Below the pieces are notes generated by a model. It was given only the letters and a program-made list of their open reading frames with translations, had not been told where the DNA came from and did not search any database. Of a stretch of 64,000 nucleotides of DNA, positions 49,485-62,200 are shown piece by piece. Position numbers and translations under genes: made by a program. Within the stretch, counting starts at the first letter, position 1. Every line of letters starts with the position of its first letter. The DNA comes from Posidonia oceanica (Eukaryota; Streptophyta; Magnoliopsida; Alismatales; Posidoniaceae), in the NCBI GenBank assembly GCA_037176725.1, contig JAZBRS010000060.1, positions 58,370,001 to 58,434,000 of the forward strand, in the 5' to 3' direction.

Positions 49485-49825
49485 CCTGCTGCAGAGGAAG
49501 GGAGCGGTCCTTGACTCACTGGGCCCTACTCAGACTCTCGGCTTATTGGTGGCGCTCCGGAACAGGTTGTTGGCATTATACAGGTGGTGATGTGGTGAGG
49601 ACAGGCTACTGGCTGCACTCTCAGGACCTACACCTATTCTTTCAGCTCTCTTTTTTTTTTGAAAGGTTTCTCCCTCATAGGTATGCAGTCTTTCTCTGCC
49701 CCTAGCTAGGAGAAGGTATGTGTTTGCTCTTGAGAGGATGTGGTAGACCCCTTTTCCAGGCTTGACATGTTGGGGATCTCTAGTAAAGTATGGGGGATAA
49801 CGGTGCCTGTGTTTTTTGGGCTACC

Positions 49826-49945
49826 TTTGCCTTTTTCTTCTTCTTCCTTTTTTTTTTGTTTTGCTTGCTTTTCTCCTTTTTTTGTTTTTGTTTTTGTTCT
49901 ATCTCTTTTTTTCTTTTTTTGCTTGATCTTTTTCCTCTTTTTTTC
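49826..49945 (-). other. Long pyrimidine-rich tract (A/G-rich in sense)
   Basis: About 120 bases almost without A on the plus strand, with several T7-T9 runs; smaller relatives lie at 49647-49660 and 50133-50150. In sense this is an A/G-rich tract between integrase and the extra ORF. It could act like an internal (central) polypurine tract, but a simple low-complexity region is as likely. Confidence 0.45.
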
Positions 49946-50482
49946 AGGCTTTTGCTATCCCCATTCTGGTGGCAAAAGAAGGGTGCTTGAATTGTAATGG
50001 ATTTAGGCTTTGGGTCTGCTGTGTGATGGGTAGAAGGAGCAGGGTTAGACTGCACACCCCTATCTCTAGGGCCGGCTTCTGTCTTCGTCTTCTGTTCCTT
50101 GGAGGTGCCCAAACCTAGATGTCTATTCTCACTTTTTTTTTTTTTTTCAAGCTCACATCCTAACATTTTTTCTCCCTCAGAGGTGTATGTCCTTGTGAGA
50201 CTGGGCAGTTCGCCTGTCCTTATTGGTGGTGGCTCCCTCACTCGCTAAGACATCTAAGTAGTGCCAGGTGAGGCAGGGTGACTCTTTCCAGAGCAGGCAA
50301 GCACTTCCGGTTGTCATCACCGGGCAAAAGATGTGATGCTTGAGAGGATGACGATGATGATTCGAAAAGAAAGGGTGCAAGAGCTGAAAGGATGACGATG
50401 ATGATTTGAAAAGAGGTGAAGTAAGAAGGCGAGAATGTAAATGCAAGCGGGAGAAGGGCAACTGCAACGGGGCCGCTTTCGG

Positions 50483-51390
50483 CTACTGATGGTACTTCTT
50501 CAGATAGCAGAGGTTGACGGGCTCAGACTGCTCAACATGGTCCATATCCTCAAGGGTTACAGCGCCTCCCGAAAAGATCTGCTTGACCACAAAGGGGCCA
50601 CACCAATTGGGTCGGAATTTCCCTCGACCGTCAGGCAAATGAATGGCGCGCAAGACAAGGTCCCCTGACTGGAAGCTTCTGGGCTGGACCTTCTTCAGGA
50701 ATGCTCTGGCCATCCGCTTTTGATAGCAGTGAGTGTTGTGCATGGCTTGCAATCTGCGCTCATCAATCAAGTTCAGTTGGACGCGGTCTTCGACCCATTC
50801 TACTTCTTCCAACTCAGCTTCCCGCAGGATCTGTAGAGAGGGGATCTCCACTTCAACAGGTAACACCGCTTCCATGCCGTACACCAGAGAGTACGGGGTG
50901 GCTCCTGTAGAGGTCCGGATTGATGTCCTGTACGCCCAGAGCGCGTATGGGAGCTTGTCGTGCCAATCCTTGTGGATTTCTGCCATTTTCTTCAGAATCT
51001 TGACAATGTTCTAGTTTGCAGATTCCACTGCTCCGTTCATCTGAGGCCGATAGGGCGAGGATCGATGGTGCTTGATCTTGAGACTTTGCAGGTATTCTTC
51101 GATCCTTTTGGCAATGAAGTTTGAGCCGTTATCAGAGATGACAGAGTGCGGGACCCCATATCGGGCAACAATATTGTTTCTGATAAATTTTTCTGTTGCC
51201 ACAGCGGTGACTGTCTTGTAAGAAGCTGCTTCCACCCACTTGGTAAAGTAATCGATCGCTACCAGAATGTAACGATGACCATTTGAAGCAACAGGGTGGA
51301 TGGCGCCGATGACATCGATCCCCCAGGTGGAGAAAGGCCATGGCGAAGACATATTGTGCAGCTGATGCGGAGGGGCCTTGATGATTCTGC
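50483..51390 (-). pseudogene. int: Integrase core and C-terminal domain of element B, one stop, N-terminal part deleted
   Basis: Integrase inserts the cDNA into host DNA. The frame before the deletion joint resumes at about 51390 and reads into WPFSTWGIDVIG (first catalytic Asp at about 51316). The second Asp is in SDNGSNF (about 51133) and the Glu in QMNGAVESAN (about 51025), exactly 35 residues later, so the DD35E triad is complete. A TAG at 51011-51013 lies three codons after that Glu. The frame then continues as KMAEIHKDW and runs through YRTSIRTSTGATPYSLVYG to a C-terminal part with GKFRPNWCGPFVVKQIF (GPF-type module) and ends at TAG 50483. The HHCC zinc-binding domain expected upstream is missing together with RT and RNase H. 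There is no chromodomain, as expected for Tat rather than chromoviruses. Confidence 0.9.
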
Positions 51391-53407
51391 TGCTGAAATT
51401 GCCGACTGTTCTGCTGCTGAGGCTGCTGACAGTTCTGTTACTGGTTCTGCTTTCTGCTCTGTTACTGCTACTGCTTGTACTGCTGATGGTTCCTCCTCTG
51501 GGTCTTCTAATGTGCTTGGGGAGGATATGCCGGACTGGCGGCTGATCTGGTCACTGCCGCTCGATGCATTGCTCAGGTGAGGCATGGGTTGCACAAACCA
51601 CCTAGACCCGCCTTCTGGTTGAAGAGTGATGAGCTCATCTAGTCTAGGGGAGTCCGGCGCTGCTGAGTCTTCTTCCAGGACCATGATAGAGGCATGGTCT
51701 TCTTGCAGAGGAGGGTCCGTAACCACGGCTTTTCCTTTCCTTTCTGCAGCTTGATGGTCCGCCAGGTCTTCTGCTATCGACTTGAGTTGTTCTTGAAAGA
51801 GCAACTCTAAGTCGGACATCCAGGAATCGACCTGGGCTTCTATCGCCACTCCTTCTTCTTCGTCTGAGGGGGAGTCGACATAGTAGGCACCGGGGGCCTG
51901 CGGCACTGGCCCGGCTGCAAGATGGATCGCCGCCCTTGGAGTCTGCATGATCTGGTTCACGGGCGCGTCTGCTGATGGCAATTCTGATGTAGAAGGCCCA
52001 AATAGACAGGTCAGCGGTGCTACTGATGAATAAGCTTCCAGGGTCACTGTGGGAGAGTAAGCAGGGGTGCTCTTTGGAGGGCTCAAGGGCCTGGAGAATG
52101 TAGTGCTCAGTTGGCCTTTTGTATCGGGCCGTAACTGAGAGAGCGCAGCCTCTGACGCCATAGGGTCTTGCCATGAGAGCTGCTGCAGGTTGTCAGGAGA
52201 ATGCGGAGCGGACTGCGCCAGCTGCATTCTTGAGGATGTGACTGTGGGAGCGGGCTGGGCCACGCTGCTGACTGAGTTGATGGACTGCCCCTACAGAGAT
52301 GGGGGCAGTGGCACTGATGTGTCTGTGACCGCTGGTAGCATACTTGGTTCTGCCAGGAGGAGTGTCTCCGACTCCTGCACTGCTGCTGACTGTTCCTGAG
52401 GAGCTGATGTGGCTGCTGAAGGATGGGAACTTGAATCTGCCACAGGGCCTGCTGAGCTGCCTGCTGTTTCTGCCAGAGGGAGAGCTGAATAAATTGACTG
52501 TAGGGCCTCTGCTCTGACCACTGTTTCTGCTGAGTTGATTGGGATTGCCTCTGTTGCATCAGACTGCTCCTCATCCGAGTAGTAGTCCTCAATACACACC
52601 CAATCCTCTGCCGACGCTGTGGCTTGGTAGTCGGTTGATCCCAGAATTCCTGCACTGGTAAAGTTAGTGAGGTCTCTGGGGATGGCTGGCGCACGATCTT
52701 TGAGCTGGAAGCAGTGATCTTCGTTGAGCTTTGGTTCGTAGTCGAGACCTTCAGACTTCCTTCGCTCCACTGCTACGATCGGCTCCGCGATCCCTTGGCC
52801 GTGACGCCCGAGCGGCGTACCCTTTGTGTAACCCCACCTATGACATACATTCTCGACCATTCGAAAGGGGTTATTGTGAACGGTCAAGGAGTTGACACGT
52901 TCAAGATCAGGAACGAAGTTAACTAGCTCGCACCGGTTAACGCGATAGAGGGCTTCAGAAGTCTCGGGGTCAAACGGGATAGATTGCGAGGACACGGGAG
53001 AGACCGCTTCAATCCGCTCCTTCTCAAAGTTCTCCGCCATGACGACAATGACATCATCGCCACGACGGTACTTTATCATTCGATGGAGGGTCGAAGGAAG
53101 GACCTGATGCTTGTGGAGCCAAGGGCGCCCAAGCAGAAGATTGAAGTTAGGCTTCAAGTCGATGACATAGAATTCTACGTCGAAGACGACCGGACCGATA
53201 GCCAGAGGGATAATCAGAATCCCTAGAGCGTCATGGTGAGTGTTGTCAAAAGCAGTCATTCCCTTCACGGCTGGCGTGATATCCTCGGCTTTGAATCCGA
53301 GCTTGGTTGCTGTACGCAAGGGGCAGACGTTAAGGCCTGACCCGTTATCAACCAGTGTTAGGGGAATGCGGAAGCTTTTGAACTGCACCGTGACGAACAG
53401 GGGCTGG
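51391..53407 (-). pseudogene. pro: Protease, G-patch and acidic linker of the pol region of element B
   Basis: Continuation of gag beyond the nested solo LTR; the frame is preserved once the insertion and one target duplication are ignored. The retropepsin-like protease has LTLVDNGSGLNVCP (catalytic Asp codon at about 53349) and a GRPWLH motif near 53115. Next comes a G-patch-like segment, WGYTKGTPLGRHGQGIAEPI (about 52836-52777), usual between protease and RT in Ogre-type elements. A Ser/Ala/Glu/Pro-rich linker of about 400 residues follows, broken by one TAG (52291-52293, probably CAG before). The linker ends at about 51390, where a deletion has removed RT, RNase H and the integrase zinc finger; the integrase core beyond is in another frame. 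The DNGS active site (rather than DTGA) is normal for this lineage. Confidence 0.87.
53403..53407. other. Target-site duplication of the solo LTR, left copy (GCTGG)
   Basis: GCTGG directly precedes the LTR start TGTTGACA. The same five bases follow the LTR end at 59283-59287. A 5-bp duplication is the rule for Ty3/Gypsy integration. Confidence 0.93.
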
Positions 53408-56400
53408 TGTTGACACCCCATCTTGGCAGGCTTGGACCCTTGGAGCCCTCTTGATTGCTGGATCAAACCCCAACCAAACCCTAACCCTAGTCCTCCTCTC
53501 TACCCTTCAAAAACAGCCTGTCTTGGCCTAAACCTTTACCCCCCTTCCCAACCTCAAAACCTAACCAAAATTCATAGGAAAACCCACCACTATCCACTCA
53601 ACAAACCTACCCAAAAACCTAGGAATTTCCAAGCCTGACCCATTCCCAAAAACCCTAGAAAACTTAGGTGAAACTATCCTTTTTCTACACCTTGAAACCC
53701 CTCCAAAATCTCCTTAAAATCGAACCAAAACCTCAGACCCAAGACTTCAAACCCTAGACTACCCACCCACCAATTTTCACCCCATTCCAAGACCATTAAG
53801 ACCCTCTTTCACTCAAATTATCCTTTTCTCTCTCCGGGATTATCATTTTCTCTCTCCTCTCTCTCTCCTGATTATCATCTCCCTTTTTCCCCCCTTCTCA
53901 TCCGTTTTTGGGTCTGGCTGTGGGCCCCCTCTGTGCTTCTATCCCCCCTCTATTTTATCCTGATTTTTACTTTATTTTTAACACTTTTTCTGAATTTTTA
54001 AAAATCGTTTTCCTCCAATCTATCCTTTTTCCTTTTATTCCCCTTTTTATTCCATTTCTTCCCTCCTTCTCTTTTCCTTTTCTCCCTTTTGCAAAAATCC
54101 ACAAAAACCCATTAAAATCTGTAAAATCTCAAAACATAAAACAAACAAATCAGTGCACTAAGAAAAACAATTAAAAATGTTAAACAAGCAATTAACAACT
54201 TAAACTTGACTTAAGCAAGCTAAAAAAAGAAAACCAAGCATGCAAACTAAAAAATGCAAAACAAATCAAAAGAAAACGCTGAAAAATCAAGGAAAAAGCT
54301 AAAATAAAATCCAAACCCACCAAAGGTAAAAACCCATCAGAGGAATTAAAAAACAAACCCAAAAAGAAGAATTAAAAAATCAAATACTAGAACAAGTAAT
54401 TAAGAAAGGCAAAAGACTTAACCTAACAAACATAAGAAAAACAAGTAAAAACTTAATTAAAAAAAGAAAAGAAAACACATCTGAAAAGCTTAAAAACACC
54501 CTATCAAACCAGAAAAATCCAACTAAAAACTTCAAGAAAAATCCATAAATAAAAAATCAAGACATAACTTAAAAGACTTAAGAAAGAAAAACCCTAAGAA
54601 GACTACAACTTTAAAATCTAAAACCAACCCTAAAATAATACGAAATAAATCCTGAAAAATCCTAATCAATACCCTAAGTGTCCAACAAAAGAAATAAAAT
54701 TTTTAAAATAATTTAAAAAGGGATTAACAAACATTTAAACAAGTGAAAACTAATTAAAAGTAAAACCAAAGCCCTAAAACTCTAATCAAGCCCAAAACAC
54801 ATTAATCTACTCAAGATGACCATTAAAAATCTTAGTTAAAATCCTAATCTACAGCAAAACTCTTCTAATATTTTTAGTTTATTTTTACCTATTTTATTTT
54901 CCCATCCTACCCCCTCTTTCTTCCTTATTTCCCTTCTTTCTTTCTTACTTTTCCTTACTGGGCCCTCCGGCCCGTTTCTTCCTTTTTCTTTTTATTTTTC
55001 TCGGCCCGCAGCAGCCCAGCCCACGCGACCCTTCTTCCTCCTCCACCTTCTGTGTTTTCTTCTTTCACACAGCTTTCTCTCCTGCGGCCAGCTGACATTC
55101 CCTCCTTTTTTGAATTCAAGCTCTCCATCAGATCATGCAACAGCGTCCGCCGCTCTCTCATCTCTCAGCACCGATTCTGGGAGGCTTTAATTGCCTGTCG
55201 TCTCGCCGGCATCCGCTTCTTGTCTGCTGCAGTACTCGCGCCGGAGAAATTTGAAAATCACTAGCGCGCGCACCGGCAGCCCTCGGCCTGATATAAGTGC
55301 CCAATTCTCCCCTCCTTCGAACACCTTTTTTGCCATCCGAGAGTGAGTGCCAGACCAGAGAGGCATCAGTGTGAATTCCACCTTCTTTTCCCCACCTGAA
55401 TCAGCTTCTGATCTCTTCCTCTTCATCCTCTGTTTCGAGAGAAAAGGGAGCAGTGAGGGTAGAGTTCGAGAGTCCCTATGACATCCCGGAGAGAGGCCTC
55501 ATCTCAGACCAATCCCCGCACCCAATTCTCCTCTCCTCTCCTCTGAAAATTCAGCAAACGTCCCTCTTCCCTTTCCAATTCCCCAGCACCACTTCAGACC
55601 TCCATCTCCCTCCCAATTACTCCCCCAAGTTCACCCAAAACCCAGCCATTTCCCAGCCTCATTCCCCGGCCATTCCACCCACTGAAACCACCTGAAGCCA
55701 ACTGCCACCAATCTGCAACCCAACACCTGCCCACTTCACAATTCCCTCCACTCCAGCCCGCTACTTCCCTCCAAACTCCACCCAGAGATTCGCTGAACCT
55801 CCACCTTCCTAAAACACCTAACTTCCAGCCCGGCCATCTCCCACAGACTGTAAACTCCACTACAAACAGTTCCTCCACCCGCAGACCAGAAATCGACCCC
55901 GACCTCAAACTCCCCTCCACGCCTTCCAGAAGCCCTCTCCAGGCACCCAAACTCCATCGCCAGCATCCCAGCAACCCATCGGAGGGCTCCACTCCACCGG
56001 ACGAGCAGCAACACCCCTCCCCGACCTCCGGCAGCAATCTGACAACCCAAAAAAGCCAACTCCTCACCCAAGCTCCGAAGCTCGCGCCTGATCGTTCAGG
56101 AGGCACCGAAAGATCACCCTGAGGACGCCCGGACCACCGCGAATCGCCAGCACCCTCCGCAGCAACCGGACGACGAGCTCCGGCCAGCTCCTGTGCAACT
56201 GAGGTCGGGGGCATGCTCCGGACACGACCAGAGGTAAACTTCCTTTCCCCTAGATCCCTCTCCTCCTCCTGCTGCTTTTCCGTGGGTCAGAACCAAGCTC
56301 CGAACCTCTCAGACGCCGCAGCAGCTCGCCGGACAGGTCTCCTTCTCCGGCGCCGGCCGCTCTTCCTCCGGACACTCTGGCCAGCAGAGCGAGCCCCGGA

Positions 56401-59282
56401 CCATTCCCAGAGCTCCGGACGATCGCCGACGTTGCCCTCCGCCCGACTGCGCACCCTCAGCCCCCCTGTGCCGACGGTCACGAGCTCCGGCAGCCAGCTG
56501 CTACAGCGCTCGTCACCGTCGGCCGACACTGTGCCTTTATTTTTGCATTTATATGGTTTTTAAGTGAATATTGCATATTTGGTTTAAGTTTCTGTCATTT
56601 TACATTCCAGTCCTTATTTCATTTAGTCTGCTTGGTTTTTAATTGAATACTATGCTAAATTGCATAATCTGTTTATAGTTTTCAATATTTGCAAGTAGAT
56701 CCATTTACTGTGCTATGCTGTTATAATATTTTGTAGTTTAGTCCACCTGTTTTCTTTTTTTGCACTTAAGTCCTGCACCAAGTCAGTTCATTTATTTACT
56801 TATATTTTACCATACTGCATTGCATCCTGGCCCCTTGCATGTTTTTATTTTTGCATTTAAGTCCCATGCACTGTTAGAACTTAGGATTATTTTTTATTTT
56901 TGCATACTGCATTGCATTCCAAGTCCCTGCATTTTTCTGTTTTTGCATTTAAGTCCATGCACTGTAGAAACTTAGGTTCTGATTTTTATTTTTGGTTGAT
57001 GCATTGCATATTTGCCCCTCTGCTTTATCATATTTGCAGTTAGGTCCATTTTAAATGGACAGTAACTGTGCTGCATGCATTTTAACTTACTGCATTGCAT
57101 TTTTAACCCCATATTTTCCAGAAATTGCACTGTGGTCCTGTCATTTAAATTCCAGAGCATGTTTTCCATACTAAATTGCATTTCCAGCCCCTACATGATT
57201 TCAAAACTACACTTAGGTCCCTGCATGCTTTAAAAAATCATGCGAAAAGACCATTTTGCCCCTAGGTTGCATTTTAGCCCCTATGCCTACCAAATTGCAT
57301 ACAGACCTTCCACTAGTACCCCCAGACTCCCCAGGACCTTGTTTTCTGGAAAATTTGCATTTTAGACCCTAGATTTTTTCAAAATTGCACTCTGACCCCT
57401 TTTGGTTTCAAAATCTCTTTCAAAGCATACCTTCTTTTCAAAACACCTTTCTGAGCCTAGTTTTTTGCCAAATAGACCCTTGTCTTCCCCTGTTTTCAAA
57501 ATCCTCTCCCGTGGAACCCTGTTTTCTGGAAAATTTGCATTTTTAGTCCCTCTTCTTTTTCAAAATGCTTTCTGAACTCCTGGTTTTTCCCAAATTACTT
57601 CTCTTTGCTTTTCTTGCTTTTGCATGCATCCTGCACTCATTTAGTCTTGCATTTTAGCATCTCCTTGCACACACTTAGCACTTCTAGCTCCCTTTCACTT
57701 GGGAGGACCTTTTTGCACATCCCTAGGACCTCCTGAACACCTAGATCTGTTCTTCTCCCCTGTTCTGGCCCTTCTGCCTTGGAGCTGCGATATCTTCCAA
57801 TCCGGCCGTTGGATCTTCTCAAGTGAGCTGCCCAGGCGACCGCAGTAAAGCATTCTTCAGCATAGACTAGACAGATTTCAGATCAGGCTCCCGGATTTCC
57901 AGGTATGTCCTCCTGAACCCCTGCATTGTATTCATTTGCATGCCATCTGCACAGTTTTCCTTGTTTTCGCTTTCTGTCTCTTTGAGCATATAGAATAGGA
58001 CTTCCCCTTTCTGCTTGTCTATTCAAATCCTCGTTTCGCGTTTCTCTGTGTGTTTCGTGTTGCGTTCTCCCTGGATTTGCCACTTTATGTGACTTTCTTC
58101 CCCTTTTTCCACGATCCGATCGCATCGCGAGCTTTGGGCAGCATGCGAGACACACCGTGGAACGGTTTAGTGGGAAACAGTCGCAAAGAGGTGGTAATCC
58201 CTCCATTTGCCCCTTCTCCCCTCAGTAGGTCTTCACACCTACTCTGAGTGGTCCTAAACAGCGTTTGTTCTTATACACACGTTGTCTTGCCTCCCCTTTG
58301 ACCCCTTTTAATCTCTTTCTGCATTCTTGCATTTGCATGGCTTTTTCCGAGGTTTTTGCTTCGCTGTTTTGGCACCGTTTTGCGTGCCCATCTGTTTTCT
58401 TGTCTCGTTTTGCGCACTGTCTTGCCTTCTCGTTCGTTTTGCGTGTCGGTTTTATTCTTTCGTCCCGTTTTGCGTACCATTCTGTTTTCTCGTCCTGTTT
58501 TGCGTGCCTTCCTGCTCTCTTGTCTCGTTTTGCGCGCTGCCTTGTTTTCCGCTTGTTTTGCGTGCCGGTTTCGCTCTTTTGCATCGTTTTCCTTGCGTTG
58601 TTCGCTTCCCGCCTCGTTTTGCGTGTTTCGCGCCGTTTTCTCTTGCATGTCGATCCCATTGCATGGTTTTCACGCTGTTTTGTTTTCTCGCTTGCATTTG
58701 CATATAGGGCTGTGATGCTTACTGCCTGGAGTTCTCACGAGCTAGGTTACGCCTGGTTCGGAACACAGACAGCGCAGCTGAGCACTTAGAGAGCACGTTT
58801 ACTTCCTTGCATTGTTTCTTCCCACTTAGAGCACTCCTTGAGCATTCATTTAGGCATTCATAGGCACATAGGCATTCAATCCTGCATCTTTCTGCGTATG
58901 CGAGCGTAAGCCTAGAAAGACCGATTTTCGGGCGTGTCGGGGGTGCCTAATACCTTCCCCGCACGTAACAGGAGTCCTTACCCTGTCTTTTGGCCCGCAA
59001 TGACCGTACCGCCCTTATCCTAGGCTAGAGTCATCTCATTTGCATGTATTTGCATTTGTTTCCCTTTGCATTGCTTTGCTTTGCATTTATTGCTCGGTTT
59101 TGCGCGTTAATTCACGCATTACCCCGGTTTTCCTCGTCTTCCGTTAATAGACGTGGTGGCGACTCTGATTTGTCTTATCTTTCCTTTTTCTCCTCGATTT
59201 TAAGTGTTTTTCGAGTTGAGCCTCTTCCTCGGATCTCAATCGTCGCTAAATAGCGAGCCTGGTTCCGATCGGGATCGCTACA
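53408..59282 (+). repeat. Solo LTR (5,875 bp) nested antisense in element B
   Basis: Begins TGTTGACACC, ends GGATCGCTACA, and is flanked on both sides by GCTGG. It is neither preceded by a PPT nor followed by a PBS; both flanks are gag-protease sequence of element B. It is therefore the product of LTR-LTR recombination after a full insertion. Read in plus orientation: CT tract (about 53817-53880), AT-rich U3, TATA candidate (55292), GC-rich part (to about 56520), TGCATTTT-rich stretch, TTTTGCGTGC subrepeats (about 58370-58640), conserved block (about 58892-59000), palindrome CGCTAAATAGCG close to the end. It shares the GATTGAGATCCGAGG variant with LTR A, not with LTR B. Confidence 0.95.
55292..55297 (+). 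promoter_or_regulatory. Candidate TATA box in the solo LTR
   Basis: GATATAAGTGCCC at the switch from AT-rich U3 to CT/GC-rich sequence; LTR A has CATATAAGCTCC at the matching site. If active, transcription would run rightward into element B antisense to its gag. Confidence 0.5.
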
Positions 59283-59287
59283 GCTGG
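59283..59287. other. Target-site duplication of the solo LTR, right copy (GCTGG)
   Basis: Identical to 53403-53407. Together they show the insertion was clean, with no deletion at the target. Confidence 0.93.
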
Positions 59288-62200
59288 TTGTGACTAATCC
59301 CTGCCGGAGGCAGCTCATCACTCGTAAAAGAGATGACCTGGGGCTCCGCGATTAACCCAACCATGCTCTCCAAGGCAGAAGGCTCAATGGACTGGGACAC
59401 ACGAGCAGCCTGGAACACGCGAAGAAAAGCCTCGCGGTGCTCGGCAGAAGTGTGGATCAAATCCCAGATGGAGATGTCGGCTTTAACCCTCTTAAGCTGG
59501 GAGGTTAGGTCTGCTTTAGGTTGGCTCTTTTGGGCAAGGGGAGGGGTAGCTCTAGCAGGTTCTAAGGGGGTAGTGGCAGGAAGCTGGGTTACTACAGGTT
59601 GGGCAGGGATCTGGCTAGCTATAGGCTGGTCCGGGGTTGGATCTGCTAAGGGTTGGCCTGAGGGTGGGGGTATAACAGGTCCAGGGTGAGTTGGCCTAGT
59701 TGCCGGTGCTGGGGGCCTATAAACCCTCCCCGATCGCGTTACTTCCGCGCACATTTCTGTGGCGTAGCTGTAAGGGACACGATGGGTGTCCAGGGTCAAA
59801 TCAATGACGACTGGAGCATGTGCTGCGAGCGCAGGAGGGGTTACAGGGGGACCTACAGGATGTTGAGGTCTATCTAGTGGGTATGGTTGTTTGGGTGGGA
59901 AGACTGGGGCAGGTTGAGGTCTGCCTAGAAGGTGTAGCTGAGGCTGCCCTAAAAGGTGAATGGGAGAACTAGGCTGGGCTCTAGCCAAAAGGTGTACAGG
60001 AGATTGAGCCTGAGGGAGCACTGTGGGAGGCGCGAGAGGGCGCTCCGGCCTGGCACGCGGTCGGATCAAATGGATTCCCGACTTGGAGCCGGCAACTGCC
60101 GCAAGATAGAGACTGACTGAGAAAGGCTCAGAGATGTCAGAGATAAGATCGGAAGGGTCTTCTACAGAGGTAGCAGGCCCAGAAGGAAAGATAGAGTGGA
60201 TGCCTGAGGTTCCCGCCCCTCCCGGATAAGAGTGCTCCGGTAAAGGTTGGCGGACGATGCCAGAATGCAGGGGAACAGCTGGAGATGCAGATGCATGAGT
60301 GTGTGCTTGAGTGGAAGCCTCGTGCGTGTCGATCACAATCGCTCCCGATTCGATCAGGTCCTGAATTGCGTTCCGCAGGGAGAAGCAATTATCCGTTGAA
60401 TGCCCGACACTTCGATGGAAATTGCAGAAGAGGTCCGGCCTAAACCAATGCGGCAGAGGGCTTGGCGGCGGACGAACCTCCGGGAACTTCAGGAGCGATG
60501 CTACCTTCGGCAAGATGGCCGTGAGTGGTTCCACCAGTGGGGTGAAATTCCTCCTCTCAGCGGGTGGTCTTCTTTGCCTTGGGTGCGAGCCTTGCTGAAC
60601 CGGTGCGGCAGGATAGACCGGTCTAGCAGTGGTAGTGATGTGCGATGTGTGCGGGTTCCTAGGTGCAGGAGCGTACACCATCTGAGCTGAGGCAGGCCGA
60701 GATGGCAAGCGAACAGGCACAGCAGGAGAATCGACGAATGCAACAGCGGGTTTCGGCGAATCCTTCCTCTTCGGGCGGTTGTTGCTGCTGCCGCTGTTGT
60801 TGTTGTTGAAGGTGCTGTTGTTGACACTGTTGCTGCTTATCGCTGCCTGCTTAGCGAACGCGGAGAGAGCCGGGAAGTTGCCACTCCGCAAAGAACTCTC
60901 TACGCGCGCTCCAGCTCTGATGAGTGCCGCAAAAGTAGTGACTGGTTGGATGCTAAGCAGAGCTCCGAGAGACGGCTGCGCCCCTTTGATGACGATCTCG
61001 ATAGATTCCTCGTCAGAGGGTCTATCTCGAACCTGAGAGGCAAGGGCGCGCCAGCGGCCGACGTACTCCCCGAACGGCTCGCCAGAGTTCTGCTTGATAG
61101 CGATCAAGTCCGCCCTCTTTGGGACAAGATCGAGGTTGAAGGAGTATTGTTCCAGGAATGCCTGACTGAGGTCGTTCCAAGTCTTGATGGCTGACATATC
61201 GAGTGATGTGAACCACTTGAGTGCCGGCCCGGTCAAACTCTTCTGAAACAAGCGGATCAGCAACCTCTCGTCAGCCTGAAGCTGAGCGAGATCACCGCAA
61301 TACGCCTTCAGGTGTGCTATGGGGCAGCCCCTACCATTATACTTTTCGAAGTCCGGGATTTTGAACTTCGGAGGGAGTACCGCCTCTGGAAAGCAACAGA
61401 GGTCCCGGAACTGGTAGGTCTGGTGCTCAGTACCCTGCACTAGTCGTAGTGCCTTCTCCAAGACGTCCATCTGGTTATTGATGGGGTCTGGGATTGCTGC
61501 TGTAGGAGAGGGATCAGCAGGGGTAGCGAGCACATACGCCGAATGGGTCGCACCTAAGTGCTCCTCCGGATCTACCATAGCGTCGCCTGGTGGAGCAACG
61601 GGATGGCCGGCGTATCCGTGCTGGGGGACTGTGTATGCAGGAGTGTATGCAGGATGCTGGACTTGGTGCAGAGGAGAAGAGTAGATGCCATGCTGTGCTG
61701 TGACAGGGGTAGGATGACGGAGCACCAGTTGTTGTACAGGCGGAGTGCCAGACAGCGAGCCAGTGAGGTACTGGGCTCCAGCCGATCCAAAGGATTGACC
61801 ACCAGAAGGAAGTGGAGCATGTTGTGCCAAGTGTTGTGCAGGAGGCGGTAGACGGGCCCCCATCGTCGGAACCGTGAGCAGTTGCGACGATGGTCGAGGC
61901 GGAGGTGCAGAGGTTGATGCATGAAATGCAGGAACTGGCCTCGGAGGAACCTCAGGGACGACAGAGACAGAAGAAGGACAAACTGATAGAGCCATGCCCT
62001 GCAGTCTCTGAGCAAGCTCCATCAGGTGCTGGTACTGCGCTTCGGGCGTCTCGGTAGTGGGGACGCTGAAGTGCAGTGCCGGCGGGGATTGAGAAGCAAG
62101 GGGCACGGACACAGATAGTCCGGGAAGGGGGGATTCTACAGAAAAGGTCGCAGCAGCGGTGGAAGGGATGTCGAAAGCGACGTATCCCTAGGACGGAGGG

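Larger units (their letters stand above)
48975..50482 (-). other. Non-coding stretch between integrase and extra ORF
   Basis: About 1.5 kb with no supported gene. It contains the 184-bp duplication (49148-49484) and pyrimidine-rich tracts (purine-rich in sense). It could hold the leader or a splice site for expressing the extra ORF, but I can point to none. Confidence 0.5.
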
